Shown here in pieces: positions 45,858 to 54,934 of a DNA stretch of 64,000 nucleotides. The notes below the pieces were generated by a model that was given only the letters and a program-made list of their open reading frames with translations, was not told the origin of the DNA and ran no database searches. The DNA lies in NCBI RefSeq assembly GCF_021412625.1, contig NZ_JAKCFI010000014.1:1-64000 (forward strand), read 5' to 3'. Source of the stretch: Myxococcus stipitatus. GTDB lineage: Bacteria; Myxococcota; Myxococcia; Myxococcales; Myxococcaceae. Each line of letters begins with the position of its first letter. Positions within the stretch are counted from its first letter, which is position 1. The translations under genes and the position numbers were made by a program.

Positions 45858-47212
45858 GTCTTCACCTCGTCGACGAAGAGGGTGAGTCCTTCCACGCGCC
45901 GCACCACCACCTGCGCGCCCCGGCGGATGGGCGCGGGAGACGTCGCGCGCCAGTGCTCGCCATGGACGAAGACCTCGCCGCCAGCGGGGGAGACGGGCAC
46001 CACCGTGGTGCCCTCCTCGCCCACGAGCCCCGCGTCTCCACCGCGCTGGGGCATCCCGCGCGTCTGCGCGCTCCGCCACACCACGTAGGCGGCCGCCCCG
46101 CCGAGCAGCACGGTCGTGGGCACCAGCCACGCCCACGACACGCGGAACGAGCGGTCCACGAACCAGCCCGGGTCGAAGCGGTCCACCAGGAACACCCCAC
46201 CCAGGCCCAGCAACACCACGCCCGCGACCCCGAGCAGCCCGCTGGTGACGAACAGCTCCGCGACGATGAGCCCCGCCCCGAGCAGGAGCAGCAGCAGCGC
46301 CCCCGCATGGACCGGCAGCGCGGACGACGCGACGAGCGCGAGCACCAGCGCCACCGCGCCCATCAACCCCGGCGCGATGCCGCCAGGATGCGCCAGCTCC
46401 ACCAACAACCCCAGCGCGGCCACGAGGAACAGCAGGTAGACGAGCGACGGGTGCGCGAACGCATGGACCACCCGCTGGGACAGGCTCGGCGTCAGCTCGA
46501 CCTGGCGCGCCCCGGCGGTCGTCAACCGCACCGTGTCCCCGTTCGCGAGCCGCACCTCGCGCCCCTGGGCCTGGTCCAGGAACGTGGCTTCGCTGGACGC
46601 GACCTGCTCCACCACGCGCAGCTCGCGCGCCGTGTCCGCGGGGACGCTGACGCTGTCGCGCACGGCGGACGCGGCCCACGTCGCGTTGCGGCCCCGCTGC
46701 CGCGCGATGCTCTCCGCGAAGGCCACCGTGTCGTTCTCCACCTTGCGCGCCTGCTGCCGTCCCCCCACGTCCTCCACGTCCTCTCCCCCGGCCCCGGCCA
46801 CCGGGTGCGCGGCGCCGATATGCGTGCCGGGCGCCATCGCCGCCAGGTTCGAGGCCAGGGTGATGAAGACGCCCGCGCTCCCGGCGCGAGCCCCCGAGGG
46901 ACCCACCCACACGAGCACCGGCACGGACGCGCCCAGGAAGGCGCGCACGATGACTCGCGTCGCGTCCAACGAACCGCCAGGCGTGTCGAGCCGGACCAGC
47001 AGCGCCGAGGCCCCCAGGTCCTCCGCGCGCCGGACGCAGTCCGCCAGATAGGCGCCGGAGCCGCTGTCCACCACGCCCTCCAGCTCGCAGCGGGCCACGA
47101 CGGGGGGCGCGACGGAGGGCTCGGCGGCGCGCGGAGGTGTCGCCACCAGCGCCGTCATCGACAGCAGGGCCCAGGCCGCGGCGAGGAGGCGAGCGTGGCG
47201 TCGCGGGGCCAT
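45854..47212 (-). CDS. NfeD-type membrane serine protease (ClpP-like plus OB domain)
   Basis: A 452-residue integral membrane protease. The signal peptide is [19 protein letters not shown]. The ClpP-like N-terminal domain contains [11 protein letters not shown] with catalytic Ser112 and Lys157 in ARKVEND, corresponding to Ser97/Lys138 of the Pyrococcus 1510-N protease. Four to six membrane helices follow ([39 protein letters not shown]), then the NfeD OB-fold ([22 protein letters not shown]). It lies 1 bp after the TreT stop and overlaps the slipin gene, forming a three-gene operon. Confidence 0.93.
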   Translation of the reverse strand: MAPRRHARLLAAAWALLSMTALVATPPRAAEPSVAPPVVARCELEGVVDSGSGAYLADCVRRAEDLGASALLVRLDTPGGSLDATRVIVRAFLGASVPVLVWVGPSGARAGSAGVFITLASNLAAMAPGTHIGAAHPVAGAGGEDVEDVGGRQQARKVENDTVAFAESIARQRGRNATWAASAVRDSVSVPADTARELRVVEQVASSEATFLDQAQGREVRLANGDTVRLTTAGARQVELTPSLSQRVVHAFAHPSLVYLLFLVAALGLLVELAHPGGIAPGLMGAVALVLALVASSALPVHAGALLLLLLGAGLIVAELFVTSGLLGVAGVVLLGLGGVFLVDRFDPGWFVDRSFRVSWAWLVPTTVLLGGAAAYVVWRSAQTRGMPQRGGDAGLVGEEGTTVVPVSPAGGEVFVHGEHWRATSPAPIRRGAQVVVRRVEGLTLFVDEVKT

Positions 47213-47213
47213 G

Positions 47214-48518
47214 TCACACCCCCGTGAGTCCCGGGAGGGACGTGGGGACGAGCCCCCGGGCGGGAAGCGGGCGCGACGTGGCCAGGGCGTCGAGCAGCCG
47301 CAGGTGGTCCAGCAACAGCCGGGGCATGAGGAACTGCTGCCGCACGTTCTCCCGCCCGCGCTCACCGAGCAGCCTCGCCTCCTCGGGCATTCGCAGCAGG
47401 CGCAGCAGGGCCTCCGCGCACTCCTCCACGGTGTCCACGAGCACGCCGCCGATGCCGTCCGGCAGCTGCAACGGGATTCCTCCCGCGCGGCCTCCGACGA
47501 CGGGCGTGCCCTTCCAGAGCGCCTCGGAGACCACGAGGCCGAAGCCCTCGCGCAGCGACTTCTGTACGACGACGTCGGAGAGGGCCTGGAGCGCGTTGAC
47601 CTCGATGTTCCCCACGCCGACGAGGTTGGTGAGGACGTGGATGAGGCCGTCGTGGGCGGTGGCCTCGCGCACCTCCTCGTAGACGCTCCAGCCCTCCGGG
47701 TCGTCGAAGGCGAGCGAGCCGACGAGGGCCAGCTGCAGGTCGGGGATGTGGGGCCGCACGCGCTGGTAGGCGTGGACGACGCCCATGGGGTCCTTCCACC
47801 GGTCGAAGCGGCCCACCTGACAGACGAGGGGCCGGTGGGTGCGGACGCCGACCCACTCCAGCACGTCCCGCGCGAGCTGTCGGGGCAGGGGATGGTTCTT
47901 GGGACTGAGCGGGTCGATGGCGGGCGCGTGGACGCGCACCTCGCGGATGGGCAGCGACGGAGGGATGAACTCCGGCAGGGTGAAGATGGCCGCGTCGTAC
48001 TCGCGCAGGTACGGGGCCAGGAACTCCCAGTAGCTGGGGTTGGGATGGGACGTGTCGATGTGGCAGCGCCATATCCAGCGCGCGTCGCGCAGGCCGCTGA
48101 CGGCCGCGAGGATGGCGGGCTGCGGGTCGTGGACGAAGATGAAGTCGTAGTCCTCGGAGTCGGACACCAACCGGCGCGCGTTGAGCTGCGCGTTGGCCAG
48201 GTAGATGGCCTTCTCGGACTCCGTCAGCGCTCCGGGCGCGCCCTGGAGGCCGTTGTGCACGCGCTTGGTGACCTGGAAGAAGCTCTCGTCGCCGTGGATG
48301 AGCTTCCAGTCCGTCGCGATGCCCACGTCGTTGTAGAGCGGCACCAGGGAGCGGAGGACCTCCGAGACCCCACCCCCATATGGCGTGGCGTTGATGTGCA
48401 TGCAGCGCGCGCCGCGCAGCCGCTCCGCGAGGTGGAGCAGCTCGTCGAGCTGCGCATCGGGAGCCACGCCCCGATACATGGCGAGCGACTGCTTGCCGAC
48501 GTCCACGACATCCAACAT
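47214..48518 (-). CDS. treT: trehalose synthase (TreT-type glycosyltransferase)
   Basis: A 434-residue GT4 enzyme that makes trehalose from ADP- or UDP-glucose and glucose. INATPYGGGVSEVLRSLVPL, DWKLIHGDESFFQVTKRVHN and the C-terminal VQKSLREGFGLVVSEALWKGTPVVGG match TreT family sequence; the last includes the conserved EGFGL...E nucleotide-sugar motif. Length is usual for TreT (~410-440). ATG 48518. It is the first gene of an operon running into NfeD and slipin, an uncommon partnership. It may supply osmolyte or stress protectant, but this is inferred. Confidence 0.9.
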   Translation of the reverse strand: MLDVVDVGKQSLAMYRGVAPDAQLDELLHLAERLRGARCMHINATPYGGGVSEVLRSLVPLYNDVGIATDWKLIHGDESFFQVTKRVHNGLQGAPGALTESEKAIYLANAQLNARRLVSDSEDYDFIFVHDPQPAILAAVSGLRDARWIWRCHIDTSHPNPSYWEFLAPYLREYDAAIFTLPEFIPPSLPIREVRVHAPAIDPLSPKNHPLPRQLARDVLEWVGVRTHRPLVCQVGRFDRWKDPMGVVHAYQRVRPHIPDLQLALVGSLAFDDPEGWSVYEEVREATAHDGLIHVLTNLVGVGNIEVNALQALSDVVVQKSLREGFGLVVSEALWKGTPVVGGRAGGIPLQLPDGIGGVLVDTVEECAEALLRLLRMPEEARLLGERGRENVRQQFLMPRLLLDHLRLLDALATSRPLPARGLVPTSLPGLTGV

Positions 48519-48738
48519 GGCCCCGGGCTCCTCCCTGCGACGGGTGTTCCCAGGGCAACGGTGCTCACGCCCGAGGTGGGCTTCCCGCTCGGAGGCTCGC
48601 GCGTCCGGGGGCGGAGGCCCCGGCGGAGCGCCCGCGCGCCGGGCCGCCCTCCGACTGGTGGGGAAGGAGACATGTCCCCACCTTGGAGCGCGAGGCGTGT
48701 GTCACCGGGCCTCGCCCAGACCTCGAAGGGGAGGATTC

Positions 48739-48948
48739 ATGCGTCGCGTCGTGCTCGTCGTCCTGGCTCTCGCGGTCGTCCCGTTGGCGTGCAAGACCAC
48801 GCAACCGCCGGGGGCGGAGGAGCAGGAACCCCTCCAGGGCCCCGACCAGGTCCGGGAGCCCGTCCAGACCGTGCCGGACGAACCCCCGGGGCCCGCCACG
48901 CCGCTGCCCGCGCTGCCCGACGCGGGAACGCCCGACGGACAGTCGTAG
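48739..48948 (+). CDS. small lipoprotein
   Basis: A 69-residue lipoprotein: MRRVVLVVLALAVVPLAC is signal and lipobox (Cys18), followed by a low-complexity Pro/Glu/Asp-rich tail with no fold. GGGGAGG precedes ATG 48739. It may simply be a surface or periplasmic tether. It converges on the LysR gene with 9 bp between stops. Confidence 0.75.
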   Translation: MRRVVLVVLALAVVPLACKTTQPPGAEEQEPLQGPDQVREPVQTVPDEPPGPATPLPALPDAGTPDGQS

Positions 48949-48957
48949 CGCCGTCCG

Positions 48958-49857
48958 TCACATGCTGAAGATCTGCGACCGGGCCGCCTCGGCGATGGCG
49001 ACGACGGCGGGGTGCCGCAGGCGCCGCTCGACGGTGATGGCGTAGAAGCACGTCTCGATTTCGTCGGTGCGGCCGATGACGGAGCAGTTGAACTGCCGCT
49101 CCATCTGCGACTCGATGACGGAGGGCATGGCGAAGACGCCGTGCCCGCTCTGCCCGAAGGCCTGCAGGAGCGCGCTGTCGTCGAAGTCGCCGGCGATGAG
49201 CGGACGCAGCCGCTGGCGCTCGAACCACAGGTCCAGCGAGCGGCGCACCGAGGACTCGTCCGACGGCAGCAGCACGGGCGCGCCGTCCAGCGAGCGCGGG
49301 AAGTCCTTCTTGAGGTGGCGCAGGTTCTCCGCCGCGAAGAAGGACACGCCGCACTTGCCCAGCAGGTGGTTGAAGGAGCGGACGCTGACCGGCTCGGAGC
49401 TGGGCGCGTCCGCGAGCACCACGTCCAATTCGTGCAGCGCCAGCGACGCGAGCAGCTGCGGCAGCGGCCCCTCGCGGCAGATGATGCGCAAGGACGGCCC
49501 CGCCTCCAGCGCGGGCTTGAGCAACTGTTCGGCCACCAGCTTCGGGATGACGTCGAGGATGCCCACGTTCAGCCGCAGCTGCTGGCCCGTGGGCATGCCC
49601 GCCACCACGTTCTTCAGCTCGTTGCCCATGCGGAAGATTTCGTCCGCGTAGCGCATGACGGTGCGGCCCACGTCCGTGAGCACCAGCTTGCGCCCCTGCC
49701 GCTCGAAGAGCTTGTGGCCCAGCGACTCCTCCAGCAGCTTCAACTGGCTGCTGATGGTGGGCTGCGCCAGGTGCAGCTCCTCGCCCGCCTTGGCGATGCT
49801 GCCCGCTCGCGCAACCGTCCAGAAATACAGGAGGTGGTGGTAGTTCAGCCAGCTCAT
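48958..49857 (-). CDS. LysR-family transcriptional regulator (NhaR-like)
   Basis: A 299-residue LTTR. The N-terminal winged helix-turn-helix (LLYFWTVARAGSIAKAGEEL, LAQPTISSQLKLLEESLGHKLFER) is close to NhaR, the Na+/H+ stress regulator. The C-terminal effector domain includes VLLPSDESSVRRSLDLWF and FGQSGHGVFAMPSVIE. The ligand is unknown. ATG 49857 is used; ATG 49863 is equally possible. Immediately upstream is an inverted repeat, ATAATC-N5-GATTAT (49856-49872), in an AT-rich stretch, the kind of T-N11-A-like site LysR proteins use for autoregulation. The sigma-factor gene is divergent. Confidence 0.9.
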   Translation of the reverse strand: MSWLNYHHLLYFWTVARAGSIAKAGEELHLAQPTISSQLKLLEESLGHKLFERQGRKLVLTDVGRTVMRYADEIFRMGNELKNVVAGMPTGQQLRLNVGILDVIPKLVAEQLLKPALEAGPSLRIICREGPLPQLLASLALHELDVVLADAPSSEPVSVRSFNHLLGKCGVSFFAAENLRHLKKDFPRSLDGAPVLLPSDESSVRRSLDLWFERQRLRPLIAGDFDDSALLQAFGQSGHGVFAMPSVIESQMERQFNCSVIGRTDEIETCFYAITVERRLRHPAVVAIAEAARSQIFSM

Positions 49858-49915
49858 AATCATCGAGATTATCGAACTATCGTGTTCAAACTACCTAATT
49901 TTTTAATGAATGGGG
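49856..49915. promoter_or_regulatory. AT-rich divergent control region with LysR-like operator
   Basis: The gap between the LysR gene and the sigma-factor gene is visibly AT-rich and holds ATAATC-N5-GATTAT (49856-49872) plus a second, weaker ATCGAACTATCGTG stretch. No single promoter can be placed confidently on either strand. Confidence 0.4.
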
Positions 49916-49981
49916 GTGGCTTATCTCTCTGGGTGTCCGCGAGCGGTGGTCAGGTCAGTCGCGGTGATTTGGAGGAGGTCC

Positions 49982-50776
49982 ATGGAAGCCGTCTCGATGA
50001 ACGTGTCCTGTGAGTCCCCTGAGCTTGAGGTGCCGGGCGAGGTGGTGGAGGCACGAGTGCGAGAGCACCTGGAGCTGGTGCAGCGGCTGGCGTGGAAATA
50101 CCGCTGGACCGGGCTGTCGCTGGACGAACTGGTGGCCGAGGGCAACGTGGGGCTGATGGAGGCCGCGGGGCGCTTCGAGGAGCGCGGGGTGCCGTTCGCG
50201 GTGTACGCCAGCCAGTGGATCCGCGCGCGCATCCGGGCGTACGTGGGCCGCAACTGGAGCATGGGCGGCGGGCGGGCGCCCTGGGTGGTGTTCCAGCTGC
50301 GGCGCGAGCGGGCGCGGCTCGAGGCCCGGTGGGGCGAGGGCCATCCAGAGGTGGAGCGCCGGCTGGCGGAGTCGCTGGGCAAGCGGGAGGAGGACGTGAC
50401 GCGCGCGACGGAGTCGCTGGCCCGGGACCTCTCGCTGGACGCGCCGGTGACGCCGGACGGCGAGGTCACGCGGCTGGAGGGGCTGGAGTCCTCGGACCTG
50501 AACCAGGAGGACCTGGTGGAGAAGGCGGAGTGGGTGGCCCGGCTGCGGGCGAGCGTGGAGGCGGCCTGGCCGGAGCTGGACGCGCGCGAGCGGGCGCTCG
50601 TCCAGGAGCGGATGCTGGTGGAGGAGGGCGTGAGCGCGGAGCTGCTGGCCCGCCGCTTCGGCGTGACGGCGGTGCGCATCCGGCAGATCGAGCAGGGCCT
50701 GCGCGCGAAGCTCAAGCGCCGGCTCACCGCCGGTCTGACGACCTGGGACGCGGAGGCGATGCCTCGGGCGGCGTGA
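49982..50776 (+). CDS. RNA polymerase sigma factor, RpoH-like
   Basis: A 264-residue group 3 sigma factor. Region 2 has LVQRLAWKYRWTGLSLDELV, EGNVGLMEAAGRFEERG and VYASQWIRARIRAYVGRNWSMG, close to RpoH region 2.3-2.4. Region 4.2 ends with ARRFGVTAVRIRQIEQGLRAK, the -35-recognition helix-turn-helix. It lacks region 1.1, so it is not RpoD. Myxobacteria have several RpoH-like factors, and this may be one of them. AGGAGG 5 bp before ATG 49982 sets the start; in-frame starts upstream are unlikely. It is upstream of the tRNA-Phe gene. Confidence 0.88.
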   Translation: MEAVSMNVSCESPELEVPGEVVEARVREHLELVQRLAWKYRWTGLSLDELVAEGNVGLMEAAGRFEERGVPFAVYASQWIRARIRAYVGRNWSMGGGRAPWVVFQLRRERARLEARWGEGHPEVERRLAESLGKREEDVTRATESLARDLSLDAPVTPDGEVTRLEGLESSDLNQEDLVEKAEWVARLRASVEAAWPELDARERALVQERMLVEEGVSAELLARRFGVTAVRIRQIEQGLRAKLKRRLTAGLTTWDAEAMPRAA

Positions 50777-50806
50777 TGCGAGCAGGACGGGGGGAGAAAA
50801 GCGTGC

Positions 50807-50836
50807 TTGACGGCCCGGGGACGGGCCCGATATTAG
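50807..50836 (+). promoter_or_regulatory. tRNA-Phe promoter
   Basis: TTGACG (50807-50812) and TATTAG (50831-50836) are separated by 18 bp, about 28 bp before the mature tRNA 5' end. Confidence 0.7.
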
Positions 50837-50863
50837 AGCGCGGCTTCTCGCGGTGACCCGTAC

Positions 50864-50936
50864 GCCCAGGTAGCTCAGTCGGTAGAGCAGGGGACTGAAA
50901 ATCCCCGTGTCGGTGGTTCGATTCCGCCCCTGGGCA
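50864..50936 (+). tRNA. tRNA-Phe (GAA anticodon)
   Basis: A complete 73-nt tRNA. Acceptor stem GCCCAGG pairs with CCTGGGC; D arm GCTC...GAGC; anticodon stem GGGGA/TCCCC with loop CTGAAAA, giving GAA; T arm GGTGG-TTCGATT-CCGCC; A73 discriminator. CCA is not encoded. It has its own promoter and a strong terminator downstream. Confidence 0.96.
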
Positions 50937-50953
50937 CAGCGATGCAAGGTTCG

Positions 50954-50985
50954 AAAGGCCCCGGACTCCAAGTCCGGGGCCTTTT
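50954..50985 (+). terminator. intrinsic terminator after tRNA-Phe
   Basis: A perfect 14-bp stem AAAGGCCCCGGACT / AGTCCGGGGCCTTT with a three-base loop ends in a short T-run, 18 bp after the tRNA. Confidence 0.9.
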
Positions 50986-51115
50986 GCTTTGGGCCGCCCG
51001 CGTCCGTCCTCCACGCGACGACCTGCCCCCGCGGCGAGCGGACGGGCTCGCTCGAACCGGGATGCACTCCGCGCCCGGAGCGGGGTAGACAGGGGCTCCG
51101 GAGGAGTGGACCGAG

Positions 51116-51658
51116 ATGGACGCGAATGCAGTGGCGGAGCTGGAGAAGGCGGGCGTGAAGGTGGGGGCTCCGGAGCGGCTGTTCGTCGCCGCGGAGTGGC
51201 GCGATGACAAGCACCTCCTCCCGGTGGGCGAGCGCGCCCTGGTGCGCGACGGCGAGCTGACCGCCCACGTCACCCTCCAGCCCATCTCCAAGCTGTGGAC
51301 GGGGAGCGCGAAGCCCCCGAGCTTCTCCCCCGCGCCGCCGCCCGAGTACCACCCGTTCTTCATCCTCATCGAGGCCACGGCCGCCGGCTACTGCCGCGCC
51401 GTGCGCAACACGGAGACGGACCAGGAGTTCGAACGGCTCTACCGCCACCTGCTGCGCCGGCCCGACGGCACGGACCGCAACCCCCTCTTCTCGTACCTGC
51501 AGGGCGCCGCCCGCCTCTACATGTCCCTGCGCGACGTCAGCCAGGCGGAGTTCGAGGCCGTCGTCGGTCGCCTCCACCAGTCGGCGAAGCACCACTCGAC
51601 CCACGTCGGGAGCATCAACTACTTCCAGGACGTGCTGCGCGGCGTGCTCGGCGCCTGA
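51116..51658 (+). CDS. conserved-looking protein of unknown function
   Basis: A 180-residue cytoplasmic protein with no recognised family. It begins MDANAVAELEKAGVKVG, has a Pro-rich loop (SAKPPSFSPAPPPEYHPFF), then a helical half (TETDQEFERLYRHLLRRPDG, SLRDVSQAEFEAVVGRLHQS). Codon use is native. A purine-rich GGAGGAG lies close to ATG 51116. It stands between the tRNA-Phe terminator and the M16 peptidase genes, with no obvious operon partner. Confidence 0.75.
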   Translation: MDANAVAELEKAGVKVGAPERLFVAAEWRDDKHLLPVGERALVRDGELTAHVTLQPISKLWTGSAKPPSFSPAPPPEYHPFFILIEATAAGYCRAVRNTETDQEFERLYRHLLRRPDGTDRNPLFSYLQGAARLYMSLRDVSQAEFEAVVGRLHQSAKHHSTHVGSINYFQDVLRGVLGA

Positions 51659-51756
51659 GCCGGGGACGCCCTTCCAGGTAGGCGGCCCGCTGGCGAACTG
51701 GAATATCGTGCTCCATCGCCCGTTCGCGGGCGTCTTTCCTCACCTCAGGAGCACGG

Positions 51757-53163
51757 ATGTTCCGTCAGACACTCCTCTGGACGTCCTGCGCGGCGCTGCT
51801 GGTGGCCCCGGCCGCTGGCGCGCAGGCCCAGCCGAAGGCCGCCACCAAGGCCGCCGCCACCGCATCGTCCAAGCTCGGCGCCAAGGTCGAGAGCCGGACC
51901 TTCAAGAACGGGCTCAAGGTCATCGTCTGGCCCGACCACGACATCCCCAACGTCGCGCTCTACAACTGGTTCCGCGTGGGCAGCCGGAACGAGTACCCCG
52001 GCATCACCGGCCTGTCGCACTTCTTCGAGCACATGATGTTCAACGGCGCGAAGAAGTTCGGCGCCGGTGAGTTCGACCGGGTGATGGAGGCCAACGGCGG
52101 CTCCAACAACGCGTTCACGTCCGAGGACGTCACCGTCTACATGGACTGGTTCCCGCGCTCCGCGCTGGACGTCATCTTCCAGCTCGAGGCGGACCGGCTC
52201 CAGTTCCTCTCCTTCGACCCCAAGGTCATCGAGTCCGAGCGCGGCGTCGTCTACTCGGAGCGCCGCTCCAGCGTGGACAACAACAACATGGGCTCGCTCG
52301 CCGAACAGGTGCAGGCCACCGCGTTCGTCGCGCACCCGTACCAGTTCCCCGTCATCGGCTGGCCGTCGGACATCGAGTCGTGGCGCATGGAGGACCTCCA
52401 GCGCTACTTCAAGACGTACTACGCCCCCAACAACGCCACGCTGGTGGTCGTGGGCGCCGTCACGCCGGCGGAGGTCTTCGCGCTGGTGGAGAAGTACCTG
52501 GAGCCCATCCCCTCGCAGCCCGCCCCGGAGCCCGTCCGCACCCAGGAGCCCGTGCAGCAGGGTGAGCGCCGCGTGGTGGTGAAGAAGGTCTCCCAGTCCC
52601 CGCTGCTCCAGCTGGCCTACCACGGCATCTCCGCCAACGACGCCGACGCGGAGGCGCTCACGCTGCTGCTCAGCGTGCTGGGCGAAGGGGATTCCTCGCG
52701 CCTCCACCGCCGCCTCGTCGAGGAGGAGCGCGTGGCCCTGCGCGCGACGACGATGTACTCCGGCGGTTTCGACCCGTCCCTCGTCTGGGTGACCGCGGAC
52801 CTGCCGCCGGGAGGCGACCTGGCCCGCGTCGAGGCGCTGCTCACCGAGGAGCTGGCCCGCGTGGCGAAGGACGGCATCACCGACGCGGAGCTCACCAAGG
52901 CACGCAACATCACCCTCGCCGACTTCTGGCGCTCGCTGGAGACCAACAACGGCCGCGGCTACGCGCTGGGCGCCACGGAGACCTTCCGCGGGGACTTCCG
53001 CAAGCTCTTCGACGCGCCGGCTCGCTACGAGCGCGTCACCCGCGAGGACGTGCGCAGGGTCGCCGCCCGCATCTTCGCCACCGAGCGGCGCACCGTCGGC
53101 TGGCTCGTCCCCGGTGAGGCCCCGGCCGCCACCCCCGCCGCCCACAAGGAGGCCACGCGATGA
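51757..53163 (+). CDS. M16 zinc peptidase, catalytic subunit
   Basis: A 468-residue exported pitrilysin-family peptidase. Signal peptide [19 protein letters not shown]. The inverted zinc motif HxxEH is His88-Phe-Phe-Glu91-His92 ([13 protein letters not shown]), and the distal Glu lies in [14 protein letters not shown]. Two M16 homology domains fill the protein. It is translationally coupled (ATGA) to a second M16 gene lacking the motif; such pairs form a catalytic/non-catalytic dimer that degrades peptides in the periplasm. Start at ATG 51757 gives the signal peptide. Confidence 0.94.
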   Translation: MFRQTLLWTSCAALLVAPAAGAQAQPKAATKAAATASSKLGAKVESRTFKNGLKVIVWPDHDIPNVALYNWFRVGSRNEYPGITGLSHFFEHMMFNGAKKFGAGEFDRVMEANGGSNNAFTSEDVTVYMDWFPRSALDVIFQLEADRLQFLSFDPKVIESERGVVYSERRSSVDNNNMGSLAEQVQATAFVAHPYQFPVIGWPSDIESWRMEDLQRYFKTYYAPNNATLVVVGAVTPAEVFALVEKYLEPIPSQPAPEPVRTQEPVQQGERRVVVKKVSQSPLLQLAYHGISANDADAEALTLLLSVLGEGDSSRLHRRLVEEERVALRATTMYSGGFDPSLVWVTADLPPGGDLARVEALLTEELARVAKDGITDAELTKARNITLADFWRSLETNNGRGYALGATETFRGDFRKLFDAPARYERVTREDVRRVAARIFATERRTVGWLVPGEAPAATPAAHKEATR

Positions 53164-54617
53164 TTGCTCCCCCCACCTGGAAGACGGTGCTCGCCGCCGT
53201 GCTGTTCTCGTCCGCCTCCGCCTCCGCGGCGGAGCAGCCGGCGCTCAAGCCCGCGACGGTGAAGCCCTCGGGGCGCCAGGGCGTCACGCTCCCCAAGGCC
53301 ACCACGCTCACCCTGAAGAACGGCGCGAAGCTCATCCTCGTGGAGCGCCGCGACGTGCCGCTCGTCTCGTTCAGCGCGTGGCTGCGCGGCGGCGCGCTCG
53401 CGGACCCCGCGGGCAAGGAGGGCTTGTCCGCGCTCACCGGCGAATTGCTCCAGAAGGGCGCCGGCGCGCGCGACGCGCGCCAGTTCGCCGAGGCGGTGGA
53501 TGGCGTGGGCGGCAGGCTGGAGGTCCACTCCGGTCTGGAGGCGCTCACCATCGCCGGCCAGTTCATGTCCAAGGACAGCGCGCTCATGGTGGAGCTGCTG
53601 TCGGACATGCTCCTGCGCCCGCGCTTCACCCAGGAGGAGCTGGAGAAGACGCGCGCGCGCATGACGTCCGAAATCACCGCCGCCAAGGACGGTGACCCGC
53701 GCGCGCTCGTCGGCACCTACTTCGACGCGTTCCACTTCGCCGGTCACCCCTACGGCACCGCCGTCGACGGCACGGAGGCGTCGCTGCCGGGCATCGGCCG
53801 CGAGGACGTGCTCGCGTACACGAAGAACCAGCTCGGCGCGGACCGCCTCATCCTCTCCGTCGTGGGTGACTTCGACGCCAAGGCGCTCGGGGCGAAGCTG
53901 CAGAAGGCGCTCGGCGACATGCCGAAGGCCGCCAGCCCCGCGCCGCAGGTGGCCGCCACCACCGTGAGCAAGGGCCGGCGCGTCCTGCTCGTGGACAAGC
54001 CGGACGCCACCCAGACGTACTTCCTCATCGGCAACACCTCCATCGCCCGCAACGACCCGGACCGCGTCGCCGCCAACCTCGCGGGGACGGTGCTCGGTGG
54101 GCGCTTCACGTCGCTGCTCAACACGGAGCTGCGCGTGAAGTCCGGCCTCACCTACGGCGCCCGCTCCTACTTCTCGCCGGAGTCCCAGCCGGGCGCCTTC
54201 GTCATCTCCTCCTTCACCCAGACGGAGAAGACGGACAAGGCCATCGACATGGCGCTGGAGGTGTATGCGCGCTACCGGCAGACGGGCCTGGACGACGCCA
54301 CGCTGGAGTCCGCCAAGGCGTATGTCCTGGGCCAGTTCCCGCCCCGCCTGGAGACGGGCCAGCAGGTGGCGGACAAGCTGTCCGAGCTCGCCTTCTACGG
54401 CCTGGACTCCCGCGACGTGGATGGCTTCGCCGCCGCCGTCGACGCCACCACCCGTCAGGCCGTGGGCACCGTCATCCAGCGCGTGCTGCCCCCGTCCGAG
54501 GACCTCACCTTCGTCCTCATCGGCAAGGCGTCCGCCATCCGGGAGATGGCTCGCAAGTACGGCACCGTCACGGAGATGAAGATCTCCGACAAGCGCTTCG
54601 CCCCCGCGCAGCGCTGA
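53160..54617 (+). CDS. M16-family peptidase homologue, non-catalytic partner
   Basis: A 485-residue exported M16 protein. Signal peptide is about 24 residues ([16 protein letters not shown]). Where HxxEH should be, it reads [15 protein letters not shown], so zinc binding is lost. The rest keeps the M16 fold ([58 protein letters not shown], the R/Y pair of the family). It overlaps the catalytic gene by 4 bp. It probably completes the peptide-binding chamber as the inactive subunit. Confidence 0.92.
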   Translation: MIAPPTWKTVLAAVLFSSASASAAEQPALKPATVKPSGRQGVTLPKATTLTLKNGAKLILVERRDVPLVSFSAWLRGGALADPAGKEGLSALTGELLQKGAGARDARQFAEAVDGVGGRLEVHSGLEALTIAGQFMSKDSALMVELLSDMLLRPRFTQEELEKTRARMTSEITAAKDGDPRALVGTYFDAFHFAGHPYGTAVDGTEASLPGIGREDVLAYTKNQLGADRLILSVVGDFDAKALGAKLQKALGDMPKAASPAPQVAATTVSKGRRVLLVDKPDATQTYFLIGNTSIARNDPDRVAANLAGTVLGGRFTSLLNTELRVKSGLTYGARSYFSPESQPGAFVISSFTQTEKTDKAIDMALEVYARYRQTGLDDATLESAKAYVLGQFPPRLETGQQVADKLSELAFYGLDSRDVDGFAAAVDATTRQAVGTVIQRVLPPSEDLTFVLIGKASAIREMARKYGTVTEMKISDKRFAPAQR

Positions 54618-54637
54618 CGCCCGCGCCGTCGCGCGTG

Positions 54638-54670
54638 GGTCCCGACAGGCCTCGACCCCCTGTCGGGACC
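54638..54670 (+). terminator. hairpin after the M16 pair
   Basis: GGTCCCGACAGG (54638-54649) pairs with CCTGTCGGGACC (54659-54670) over a nine-base loop. No T-run follows. The rest of the 317-bp gap to 54934 contains no gene that I can see. Confidence 0.5.
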
Positions 54671-54934
54671 GCCCGGCGCAATGCCTTGCATCCCACGGCT
54701 CCGGCCGGCGGCCAGCGCCTCTCGCGCGGACGCTGACCGGCCGCGTCAGGCGGGTGGGCATTCCCTTTCAATCACGACCAACGACCCGGGAGGGGCGCTC
54801 CATGCGTATGCAAGCGTGGCGCGACGCCTCGGGCTGCGTGTCTGTCTCCAAGGGTGGCCCTCTGGCCTACCTCCCGGGGGATGTCAGGGCCATCGGATAG
54901 GGTTTCCCGCCCTTTTCCATTGATGGGGGAATGA

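Noticed and set aside
50864-50985. tRNA-Phe as an integration site
   Set aside because: No duplicated tRNA 3' end, integrase or mobile gene was found downstream.
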